Assembly: GCA_946482165.1 (NCBI GenBank) | Contig: CAMLQS010000217.1 | Span: forward strand, 1 to 8,586 | Length of the DNA: 8,586 nt | Origin: an uncultured Verrucomicrobiota bacterium | Lineage (GTDB): Bacteria > Verrucomicrobiota > Verrucomicrobiae > Opitutales > Opitutaceae | Reading direction: 5' to 3' | Translations under genes and position numbers: made by a program | Notes under the pieces: model-generated | Databases searched by the model: none | Seen by the model: the letters and a program-made list of their open reading frames with translations, nothing else | What the model was told of the DNA's origin: nothing | Shown: positions 1 to 5,957 of the stretch, piece by piece | Layout of the letters: every line of letters starts with the position of its first letter | How positions within the stretch are numbered: the stretch's first letter is position 1

Positions 1-279
1 GCCATGAGATCGGCCACCTTCGACGCGAACATCCCCTTTGATATCGCCTTTCCATCAGCGCTCGACGCGAAACGTGGAATTGTAACGGATCGTATGTTCC
101 TTGGTCGCGTCTACTTCAACTCGGACGGCGGAGCCGTAAACGATGGCGTCGGTGTTCGCCCATATCTGGGGCAGCGTCGGCGGCGGAGTCAGGTGGGCGT
201 CGGGAGGCGGAAGCGAGTTGCCTGACACGATTCCGATGAAGAGAAGGACGATGGCGGACCGAGGGAGGGCCGGGGGCAC
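1..279 (-). pseudogene. Small secreted protein gene, 5' part, interrupted by an in-frame TGA; runs off the left edge
   Basis: The frame opens with a GTG at 277-279, 25 bases after the holB stop. The first 20 or so residues look like a signal peptide (hydrophobic stretch AIVLLFIGIVSG), followed by a proline-rich linker. The segment DAIVYGSAVRVEV...FRVER resembles the start of small secreted beta-rich proteins that carry a 'V-E-x-x-WKG' motif. A TGA at 55-57 falls exactly inside that motif: before it the frame reads FRVER, and after it the same frame reads WKGDIKGDVRVEGG with no further stop to base 1. Reading continues in the same frame, so a substitution (for example TCA to TGA) fits better than an indel. 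It may be a real nonsense mutation, a sequence error, or a read-through codon. The 3' end is outside the window and I do not know the function. No good ribosome binding site precedes the GTG, so the start is uncertain. Confidence 0.5.
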
Positions 280-304
280 GGGATGTGGCGCCGCCGGCTC
301 GCGG

Positions 305-1285
305 TTACTTCCGCGTCCAGGCGCGAAGGGTTTTGAGAAGGAAAAGCTCGAGCGCGGAGGCGTCGCTGAAATTCACGCGGAGGAGGCCGGCGGCGTGTTC
401 GAGGTGTTTCACCGTTTCGGCGAAGGCGCGGGCGCCGATGGCGGCCTCGGGGGTGACGAGGACCTCGCGGGCGAAGGTGCTGGTGGATCGTTCCACATCG
501 GCGAAGAGGCGGTCGCGCAGGCCCTTGCTCAGTCCCGTTTCGATGGCTTCCTGCTCCTCGTCGGTGAGATCCTCGGGCAGGGATTTTTTTTGTTCGGTCC
601 AGATCGTGTCGGTGGCGGTCTCAAGGAGCACGCCGAAGCGGGCTACGAGGCCATAAAGGCGAAAGAGGGCGTCGGCGGGGGCGGATTTGGCGGCGCCGCC
701 GTGCAGGAGACCAAGCCAGGCGCGGTAGTCTTCGAGCCATGCGGGCCAGCCGTCGACGGGCGTGGTCACACCGGGAGCGGAAAAGCGGAAGAGCTGGCAA
801 CGACTGCGAATGGTCGGAAGCAGCGCGTGCGGACGGGTGGTGAGCAGGAGAAGAGTCGTGTGCGCGGGCGGCTCCTCGAGGGTTTTGAGGAAAATGTTCG
901 CCGCGGCGACGTTCATGCGGTCGCACTCGTGGATGATGCCAACCTTGTGGCCGCCGGCGGAGGCGGAGACTTGGACCTTTCCGATCAGCTCGCGCGTGGC
1001 CTCGGCGCCAATTTGCCGCATTTTGCCGGCGGGGCGCAGATGAAAAAGGTCGGGATGGGCGCCGTCGGCGAGGGAACGCCGACGGTCGGGTGCGGTTGAT
1101 GGCGGGTTGAGGAGCCGATCCGCGAGAGCGAGGCCGGCGCCGCGGAGGAGGTCGATGTCGTCTCCGGTGAGGAGCAGGCTGTGCGAGAGACGGGCGCGCG
1201 TAAGCGCCTGTTCAAGGACGTTGACGGCGGGCGTGCCGGCGAGGGGGGCCGGCCAGGATAGAGGCGAAGCGGATGCGAGAGCCAT
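305..1285 (-). CDS. holB: DNA polymerase III delta-prime subunit (clamp loader)
   Basis: This 326-residue protein, close to the usual delta-prime size of about 330, is the non-motor AAA+ subunit that helps the clamp loader open the beta sliding clamp and place it on DNA. Visible landmarks: HSLLLTG at 35-41, where the P-loop should follow but is degenerate (no GxGK); the Walker B/delta-prime block KVGIIHECDRMNVAAANIFL at 114-133, continuing KTLEEPP; sensor-1 threonines at 149-150; and the SRC arginine-finger motif within RSRCQ at 160-164. Residues 170-326 would form the helical collar domain. The four-cysteine zinc module found in many DnaX/HolB proteins is absent around 58-85. It is the third gene of the glnS-tmk-holB run. 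The ATG at 1283-1285 has no Shine-Dalgarno sequence. The family call is firm. A DnaX-type motor subunit is excluded by the missing P-loop and the short length. Confidence 0.93.
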   Translation of the reverse strand: MALASASPLSWPAPLAGTPAVNVLEQALTRARLSHSLLLTGDDIDLLRGAGLALADRLLNPPSTAPDRRRSLADGAHPDLFHLRPAGKMRQIGAEATRELIGKVQVSASAGGHKVGIIHECDRMNVAAANIFLKTLEEPPAHTTLLLLTTRPHALLPTIRSRCQLFRFSAPGVTTPVDGWPAWLEDYRAWLGLLHGGAAKSAPADALFRLYGLVARFGVLLETATDTIWTEQKKSLPEDLTDEEQEAIETGLSKGLRDRLFADVERSTSTFAREVLVTPEAAIGARAFAETVKHLEHAAGLLRVNFSDASALELFLLKTLRAWTRK

Positions 1286-1319
1286 CGAGGAGGCGAAAAA
1301 AGGGCTGAGGCGCGGAAAC

Positions 1320-1376
1320 CTGAAATCAGAAGCAGGCGGAGGAATTGACCCTCGGGTTTCGGGTCTCGGATTTCAG
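1320..1376. repeat. 8-base inverted repeat between tmk and holB
   Basis: CTGAAATC at 1320-1327 is perfectly complementary to GATTTCAG at 1369-1376, with 41 bases between. It occupies the 108-base tmk-holB gap. The spacing is too long and there is no T-tract, so it does not look like an intrinsic terminator. It could fold in the tmk-holB transcript or be the edge of a small interspersed repeat. The function is unknown. Confidence 0.45.
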
Positions 1377-1379
1377 CCC
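1352..1379. repeat. Degenerate heptamer tandem repeat (TCGGGTT-type)
   Basis: Three consecutive 7-base units read TCGGGTT (1352-1358), TCGGGTC (1359-1365) and TCGGATT (1366-1372), followed by a decayed TCAGCCC (1373-1379). The third unit overlaps the right arm of the neighbouring inverted repeat. It sits in the tmk-holB spacer, where there is no coding constraint. It looks like a short interspersed intergenic repeat, but one copy cannot establish that. Confidence 0.5.
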
Positions 1380-1393
1380 TCGTTTGGGCGCGA

Positions 1394-2041
1394 TCAGGCG
1401 ATGAGTTTTTGAACCGCGGTCCAGACTCGCTTTTCGACTTCCGCCTCGGGTTGGGTGCCGTCGATGACGGCGAAGCGCTCGGGCATGCTTTTGGCGAGAA
1501 GAAGATAGCCTTCGCGGACTTTCCCGAAGAATTCCGCGTTCTCGCGCTCCATGCGGTCGGGCAGATCGGATGCGCGCAACCGGATACGCTCGAGGCTCAC
1601 CTCGGTGGGCACGTCGAGCACGATGGTGAGATTGGGCATGACGCTGCCCACGGCGAAGCGGTTGATCTGTTGGACTGGGTCGGAACCCAGGTTGCGGGCG
1701 ATGCCCTGGTAGACGGTCGAGCTGTCGAGGAAGCGGTCGGAGAGGACGACGCGACCGTCGAGTAGCGCGGGGGCGATGACCTCGCGCACGAGCTGGGCGC
1801 GGGCGGCGGCGAAGAGGAAAACCTCCGTCTCGGGGCACATCTCGTCGCCCTTGGAATTATGGACGATGATGTTGCGGATCTGTTCGCCAATCTCGGTGCC
1901 GCCGGGCTCGCGCGTGGTGAGCACTTCGCGACCGAGGAGTTGGAGATGCTTGGCGAGGAGGGCGATCTGCGTGGACTTTCCACTGCCCTCGGAGCCTTCG
2001 AAGGAGATGAGTTTGCCGGCGGGTTTTTGCTTCAGGGGCAT
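1394..2041 (-). CDS. tmk: Thymidylate kinase (dTMP kinase)
   Basis: A 215-residue cytosolic enzyme of typical family length that phosphorylates dTMP to dTDP with ATP, an essential step towards dTTP for both de novo and salvage routes. The P-loop is GSEGSGKST (16-24). REPGG at 44-48 contributes to the dTMP pocket. The DR(F/Y/H) motif is at 102-104, followed by the YQG element at 111-113. An arginine-rich LID occupies about 152-170 (RIRLRASDLPDRMERE). The acidic residue in the P-loop combined with arginines in the LID suggests the E. coli-like type II enzyme rather than the human-like type I; this is inference. It lies 55 bases after glnS and 108 bases before holB; tmk-holB adjacency is common in bacteria. 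The ATG at 2039-2041 has no Shine-Dalgarno sequence; the sense strand just before it contains CCTCC instead. Confidence 0.96.
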   Translation of the reverse strand: MPLKQKPAGKLISFEGSEGSGKSTQIALLAKHLQLLGREVLTTREPGGTEIGEQIRNIIVHNSKGDEMCPETEVFLFAAARAQLVREVIAPALLDGRVVLSDRFLDSSTVYQGIARNLGSDPVQQINRFAVGSVMPNLTIVLDVPTEVSLERIRLRASDLPDRMERENAEFFGKVREGYLLLAKSMPERFAVIDGTQPEAEVEKRVWTAVQKLIA

Positions 2042-2096
2042 GCGGGAGGAATAACGGACGCGTGGAGTTTGGCCACAAAAAGCACGGCTGATGCGT

Positions 2097-3896
2097 TCAC
2101 TTCGCCCAGGTGTCTTTCAGCGTGATGGTGCGGTTGAAGACGAGTTTGCCGGGGGCGGAATCCTTCGAGTCGGCCGTGAAGTAGCCGAGGCGCTCGAACT
2201 GGAAGCTTTGTCCGGCCGCGGTGGAGGCGAGGGCGGGCTCGAGTTTGGCGGTGATGACCTCGAGCGAATTCGGGTTGAGCACCTTGAGGAAATCCTCGGC
2301 GGCGGCGGGCTCGGGAACGGTGAAGAGGCGGTCGTAGAGGCGGATCTCGGCGTCGATGGCGCGGGTGGCGGAAACCCAATGGATGGTGCCTTTGACCTTG
2401 CGGTCGGCTCCGGGGAGGCCGGCGCGCGTGTCGCGGTCGAACGTGCAGCGAACCTCGGCGATGTTGCCGGCGGAGTCCCTCACGATCTCGTCGCACTTGA
2501 TGATGCCGGCGTATTTCAGGCGAACTTCGCCGCCCGGCTTGAGGCGGAAATATTTCGGCGGCGGGACCTCGGCGAAGTCTTCGGATTCGATGAAAACCTC
2601 GCGAGTGAGCGCGAGCGTGCGCGAACCGGTGGCGGGATCGGACTGGAGATTGCCGGCGGAGCACTCGACGACTTCGTCCTCGGCGAGGTTGGTGAGAACG
2701 ATTTTCAGCGGACGCAGCACGGCGAAACGGCGGTGCGCGGTGGCGTTGAGTTCTTCGCGCACGGCGTTTTCGTAGACGGCGAGCTCGGTGAGGCTGTCGA
2801 ACTTGGTCACGCCGACCCCGATCACGAAACGACGAAGAGCCGAGGCGGGAACCCCGCGGCGGCGGATGCCGGCGAGGGTGGGCATGCGGGGGTCGTCCCA
2901 GCCGGAGACGACCTTCTCGTTCACCAACTGCAGGAGGCGGCGCTTGCTGACCAAGGTGTAGGCGAGGTGTAGCTTCGCGAACTCGTATTGGCGGGGGAGG
3001 GGGCGGGGCAGCGCGAGGGATTCGAGAATCCAGTCGTAGAGCGGGCGGTGGACCTCGAATTCCAGCGTGCAGATCGAATGGGTGACGCCTTCGAGATAAT
3101 CGCTCAGGCAGTGGGCGTAGTCATAAAGAGGATACACGCACCAGCCGGCGCCGGCGTGGTGATGCTCGATGTGGCGGATGCGGTAGAGGAGGGGATCGCG
3201 CAGCCAGACGTTGGGCGCGGCCATGTCGATCTTGGCGCGGAGGGTGCGGGCGCCGTCGGGGAACTCGCCTGCGCGCATGCGGCGGAAAAGATCGAGGTTT
3301 TCGGCGGCCGGGCGATCGCGCCACGGGCTGTTTTTGCCGGGCTTGTCCGGGGCGCCGCGATATTCGTCGGTGTCCTTGGGGCTAAGGTCGCAGACGTAGG
3401 CCTTGCCCTTTTCGATGAGGCGCTCTGCGTAGGCGTAGAGTTGCTCCAGGTAGTCGCTGGCGAAAAAGGGTTCCAGCTCGGCGGGGCGGGCGGCATTATC
3501 CACGGGCGGGGTGGGACGAATGCGGAAATCGCTGCCGGCGGCGGCGGGTTTCGCGCCGCGAGGCTTGAGGCCGAGGACGGAATCCGCCCAGCCGGAGATC
3601 AGCCACTTCACGTCGGCGGTGATGGACTCGACGTATTCGATATCCTCTTTCGCCGGGTTCGTGTCGTCCATGCGGAGGTGGCAGCGGCCGCCATTTTCGA
3701 GGGCGATGCCGAAGTTGAGGCAGATGGACTTGGCGTGACCGATGTGAAGATAGCCGTTGGGCTCGGGAGGAAAACGCGTCACGACGCCCTCGGGACAGCG
3801 GCCGGCGGAAAGGTCTTGGGCCACGATGTCGCGGATAAAGTCGCTGGGGACGACGTTGGCGGCGGACGGGGGCGTGGCGTTGGGCTCGGCGTTCAT
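2097..3896 (-). CDS. glnS: Glutaminyl-tRNA synthetase
   Basis: A class I aminoacyl-tRNA synthetase of 599 residues that charges tRNA-Gln with glutamine in the cytosol. The N-terminal Rossmann fold carries FPPEPNG (42-48) and HIGH (51-54). The second signature is VSKRR at 316-320, a KMSKS variant with Val in place of Met. Residues about 330-599 form the beta-barrel anticodon-binding domains, with KGTIHWVS at 502-509 and a C-terminus of the GlnRS type. E. coli GlnRS is about 554 residues; most of the excess is an insert of roughly 35 residues at 104-145, between the catalytic-core Trp and ASDYLEQL. I chose the ATG at 3894-3896 over a TTG 13 codons upstream because the extra residues (PQPQPTLQAVPF) are low complexity and outside the family fold; neither start has a clear Shine-Dalgarno sequence. 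It leads the glnS-tmk-holB run and is divergent from the Lrp-type gene. Confidence 0.96.
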   Translation of the reverse strand: MNAEPNATPPSAANVVPSDFIRDIVAQDLSAGRCPEGVVTRFPPEPNGYLHIGHAKSICLNFGIALENGGRCHLRMDDTNPAKEDIEYVESITADVKWLISGWADSVLGLKPRGAKPAAAGSDFRIRPTPPVDNAARPAELEPFFASDYLEQLYAYAERLIEKGKAYVCDLSPKDTDEYRGAPDKPGKNSPWRDRPAAENLDLFRRMRAGEFPDGARTLRAKIDMAAPNVWLRDPLLYRIRHIEHHHAGAGWCVYPLYDYAHCLSDYLEGVTHSICTLEFEVHRPLYDWILESLALPRPLPRQYEFAKLHLAYTLVSKRRLLQLVNEKVVSGWDDPRMPTLAGIRRRGVPASALRRFVIGVGVTKFDSLTELAVYENAVREELNATAHRRFAVLRPLKIVLTNLAEDEVVECSAGNLQSDPATGSRTLALTREVFIESEDFAEVPPPKYFRLKPGGEVRLKYAGIIKCDEIVRDSAGNIAEVRCTFDRDTRAGLPGADRKVKGTIHWVSATRAIDAEIRLYDRLFTVPEPAAAEDFLKVLNPNSLEVITAKLEPALASTAAGQSFQFERLGYFTADSKDSAPGKLVFNRTITLKDTWAK

Positions 3897-4102
3897 GAAC
3901 GGAACAGCTTGCAGGGTCGGCTGCGGTTGAGGCAAGCCGCCACGACGCGGGGCGTTGTGGAATGCCGAAAGTTGTCGAGAGATTGCAGTCCCGATAACAG
4001 AAATCGGATGAGGGGAGGATGAGGCTCGCCGCCGATGGTATGGCGGCGTGGCGCACTTTGAGATGGATTTAGCGCGGCGGCTGGAGTGGATTGGCCGTCC
4101 TT
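3897..4102. promoter_or_regulatory. Divergent intergenic region between glnS and the Lrp-type gene, with a GC-rich hairpin
   Basis: These 206 bases must hold the promoters for both directions, because glnS reads left and the Lrp-type gene reads right. I could not find a convincing -35/-10 pair on either strand. The clearest structure is a perfect 7-base inverted repeat, CGCCGCC (4027-4033) and GGCGGCG (4042-4048), around the 8-base spacer GATGGTAT. It lies about 55 bases before the Lrp-type ATG. Lrp-family proteins usually regulate their own or adjacent promoters, so an operator here is plausible, but known Lrp sites tend to be AT-rich and this arm is not. Confidence 0.4.
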
Positions 4103-4591
4103 ATGAACCCTGTTCTCAAGCTGCTCCTCGAAGGTGGCAGACTCACGACCGCGCAAATGGCGCAGGTCGCGGGTCTCTCGGTCGCCGAAGTCGAACAGCA
4201 CCTGGAGCAGCTGAAAAAAGATAAAATCTTCCTCGGCTGGCGTCCGGTGCTCGATCTCTCCCGCGAGGCAGCCGCCGGGGCCGCCGTGCGCGCGGTGATC
4301 GAAGTCCGGCTGACTCCGGAGCGAGGCGGCGGGTTCAACCGCATGGCCGAGCGCCTGTGCCAGTTTGAGGAGGTCGAGTCCTGCTACCTGATGTCGGGCG
4401 CCTACGATCTCCTTGTGTTCGTGAATGCGCCGACGCTGCAAAAGGCCGCGGCCTTCGTGTCGGAGAAACTTTCGACCTTCGGCGGCGTGTTGTCCACCAG
4501 CACGCACTTCCTGCTGCGCTCCTACAAAGAGGGCGGCTTCCGTCTCGACGACGGCGAAGGCTCGGGTGATCGCCTCAACGTCAGCCCCTAA
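4103..4591 (+). CDS. Lrp/AsnC-family transcriptional regulator
   Basis: A 162-residue DNA-binding protein of the feast/famine (Lrp/AsnC) family; these sense small molecules, often amino acids, and assemble into dimers and octamers. The N-terminal winged helix-turn-helix spans about 5-50 (LTTAQMAQVAGLSVAEVEQH, then a wing ending FLGWRPVLD). The C-terminal RAM/Lrp ligand-binding domain spans about 62-142, with VRAVIEVRLTPERGGGF and the conserved SGAYDLLV turn at 98-105. Residues 143-162 are a polar tail. I chose the ATG at 4103; a TTG at 4091 in the same frame has a GGAG just before it and would add only MAVL. The aminotransferase starts 14 bases after this stop. The pair resembles the B. subtilis alaR-alaT arrangement (an Lrp-type regulator beside an alanine transaminase), so control of that enzyme in response to an amino acid is a reasonable inference. 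The ligand is unknown. Confidence 0.92.
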   Translation: MNPVLKLLLEGGRLTTAQMAQVAGLSVAEVEQHLEQLKKDKIFLGWRPVLDLSREAAAGAAVRAVIEVRLTPERGGGFNRMAERLCQFEEVESCYLMSGAYDLLVFVNAPTLQKAAAFVSEKLSTFGGVLSTSTHFLLRSYKEGGFRLDDGEGSGDRLNVSP

Positions 4592-4593
4592 CC

Positions 4594-4598
4594 GGAGG
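4594..4598 (+). promoter_or_regulatory. Strong ribosome binding site (GGAGG) for the aminotransferase
   Basis: GGAGG lies between the Lrp-type stop and the aminotransferase ATG, with a 7-base spacer. It fixes the ATG at 4606 as the start and shows that the second gene is translated independently. It is the only textbook Shine-Dalgarno sequence in the window. Confidence 0.85.
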
Positions 4599-4605
4599 TT
4601 TCCCA

Positions 4606-5796
4606 ATGAGTATCCCCGGCAACCGCTGGGTCGCGCGCCATGTGGCGACGCTGCCCAGAAGCGGTATTCGCGATTTTTTCGAGCTCGTGGCCAAGATGAA
4701 GGGCCAGGACGTGATTTCCCTCGGCGTCGGCGAACCCGACTTCGTGACCCCGTGGCATGTGCGCAAGGCCGCCATCACCGCGCTTGAGGAGGGCAAGACC
4801 TACTACACCTCCAATCTCGGCATGCTCGAGCTGCGCAAGGCGGTCGCCACTTATGTGACGGCGCATTTCGGCGTGAACTACCGTCCCGATGACCAGATCA
4901 TCATCACGGTCGGCGTTTCGGAGGCGCTCGATCTCGCCTTCCGGGCTTTTTGCAACCCCGGCGACAAGGTGATGTATCACCAGCCCTGTTACGTTTCCTA
5001 CCACCCGAGCATCTCGCTCGTGCATGGCGAGGGCGTGGCGGTGCCGACCTACGCGAAGGACAACTTCGCCCTTACCGCCGAGGCCCTGCGCGCCGCGTGG
5101 GTGCCGGGCTGCAAGATCCTCATGCTGAATCTCCCGTGCAATCCCACGGGAGGCACCTGTGACCGCGCGCAGCTGGAGGCCATCGCCGCCTTCTGCCGCG
5201 AGAAGGACCTGTTGGTGTTCAGCGACGAGATCTACTCCGAGCTCACCTTCGAAGGCACGCATACGAGCATAGCGAGCCTCCCCGGCATGCAGGAGCGCAC
5301 GATCTTCCTGCACGGATTTTCCAAGGCGTTCGCGATGACCGGGTGGCGCATTGGTTATGCGTGCGGCCCCTCCGAGCTGATCGATGCGATGATGAAAGTG
5401 CATCAATACGCCATGATGTGCGCTTCGATCATCGCCCAGGAAGGCGCGCTTGAGGCACTCAACAACGGCTGGGAAAACGTGTGCGAGATGCGCGATCAAT
5501 ATCATCGCCGCCGCGACCTCGTGGTGCGTCGTTTCAACGAGATCGGGCTTACCTGCCACTCGCCGCGCGGCAGCTTCTACGCGTTTCCGACCACCACTGG
5601 CGTCGGTATGACGGAGAAGGACTTCGCCGTCGGGCTGCTTAAAGAGCAGAAGGTCGCGGTCGTGCCAGGAACGGCCTTTGGCGAAAACGGCACCGGGCAT
5701 GTGCGCGCTTGCTTCGCAACGAGCTACGAGCAGCTCCTCGTGGCGTGCGACCGCATCGAGCGCTTCGTAGACGGCGCGCGACAGCCGGCCGCCTGA
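4606..5796 (+). CDS. Class I/II pyridoxal-phosphate aminotransferase (possibly alanine- or aspartate-type)
   Basis: A 396-residue fold-type I PLP enzyme of the usual aminotransferase length. It moves an amino group between an amino acid and a 2-oxo acid in the cytosol. Key residues: GVGEPDF near 40-46; the YTSNLGMLELRKA block at 67-79; NPTG at 179-182 (Asn179 contacts the PLP ring region); SDEIY at 206-210 (Asp207 pairs with the pyridine nitrogen, Tyr210 with O3'); Lys240 in GFSKAF as the Schiff-base lysine; GWRIGY at 246-251; and Arg367 in GHVRACFATS, equivalent to the substrate alpha-carboxylate arginine. All catalytic residues are present. It follows the Lrp-type gene in an apparent two-gene operon ended by the terminator at 5851-5884. 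Family membership is certain. The substrate is not: alanine transaminase is suggested by the regulator pairing, and aspartate or aromatic substrates remain possible. Confidence 0.93.
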   Translation: MSIPGNRWVARHVATLPRSGIRDFFELVAKMKGQDVISLGVGEPDFVTPWHVRKAAITALEEGKTYYTSNLGMLELRKAVATYVTAHFGVNYRPDDQIIITVGVSEALDLAFRAFCNPGDKVMYHQPCYVSYHPSISLVHGEGVAVPTYAKDNFALTAEALRAAWVPGCKILMLNLPCNPTGGTCDRAQLEAIAAFCREKDLLVFSDEIYSELTFEGTHTSIASLPGMQERTIFLHGFSKAFAMTGWRIGYACGPSELIDAMMKVHQYAMMCASIIAQEGALEALNNGWENVCEMRDQYHRRRDLVVRRFNEIGLTCHSPRGSFYAFPTTTGVGMTEKDFAVGLLKEQKVAVVPGTAFGENGTGHVRACFATSYEQLLVACDRIERFVDGARQPAA

Positions 5797-5850
5797 CCAT
5801 CGGGTCGCCTGCGCAGTCGCTGAGGTTCGGCCAGAATCGCCATCTATCCG

Positions 5851-5884
5851 AGCCGGAGAGCCATGAGCTCTCCGGCTTTTGTTT
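5851..5884 (+). terminator. Rho-independent terminator after the aminotransferase
   Basis: A perfect 11-base stem, AGCCGGAGAGC (5851-5861) with GCTCTCCGGCT (5867-5877), has the 5-base loop CATGA and is followed by TTTGTTT. It lies 54 bases after the aminotransferase stop and ahead of the next gene, so it ends the Lrp-aminotransferase unit and implies that the downstream gene has its own promoter. Confidence 0.93.
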
Positions 5885-5957
5885 GGGGCGATTTCGCGTT
5901 TGTTTTGCATATTCTGGCTGGCGAGGTTCGCCCGGCGTTGGCAACACCTTGGGTTCT

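Noticed and set aside
143..1099. 318-codon open frame on the plus strand opposite holB
   Set aside because: It is antisense to holB and Gly/Glu/Val-rich without motifs. It is the usual by-product of strong codon bias in GC-rich DNA, and the holB frame has clear family motifs.
2988..4022. 344-codon open frame on the plus strand opposite the start of glnS
   Set aside because: It mirrors glnS codons, is low complexity in Gly/Ala/Val, and has no recognisable domain.
4588..5910. 440-codon open frame on the minus strand opposite the aminotransferase
   Set aside because: It is longer than the real gene but antisense to a protein with every catalytic residue intact. Its translation is His/Arg/Ala-rich and shows no fold signals, and it runs through the terminator.
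5709..5957. Longer start for the DUF4412-like gene, inside the aminotransferase
   Set aside because: The extra 83 codons read as out-of-frame aminotransferase, then cross the terminator. The ATG at 5958 begins an excellent signal peptide.
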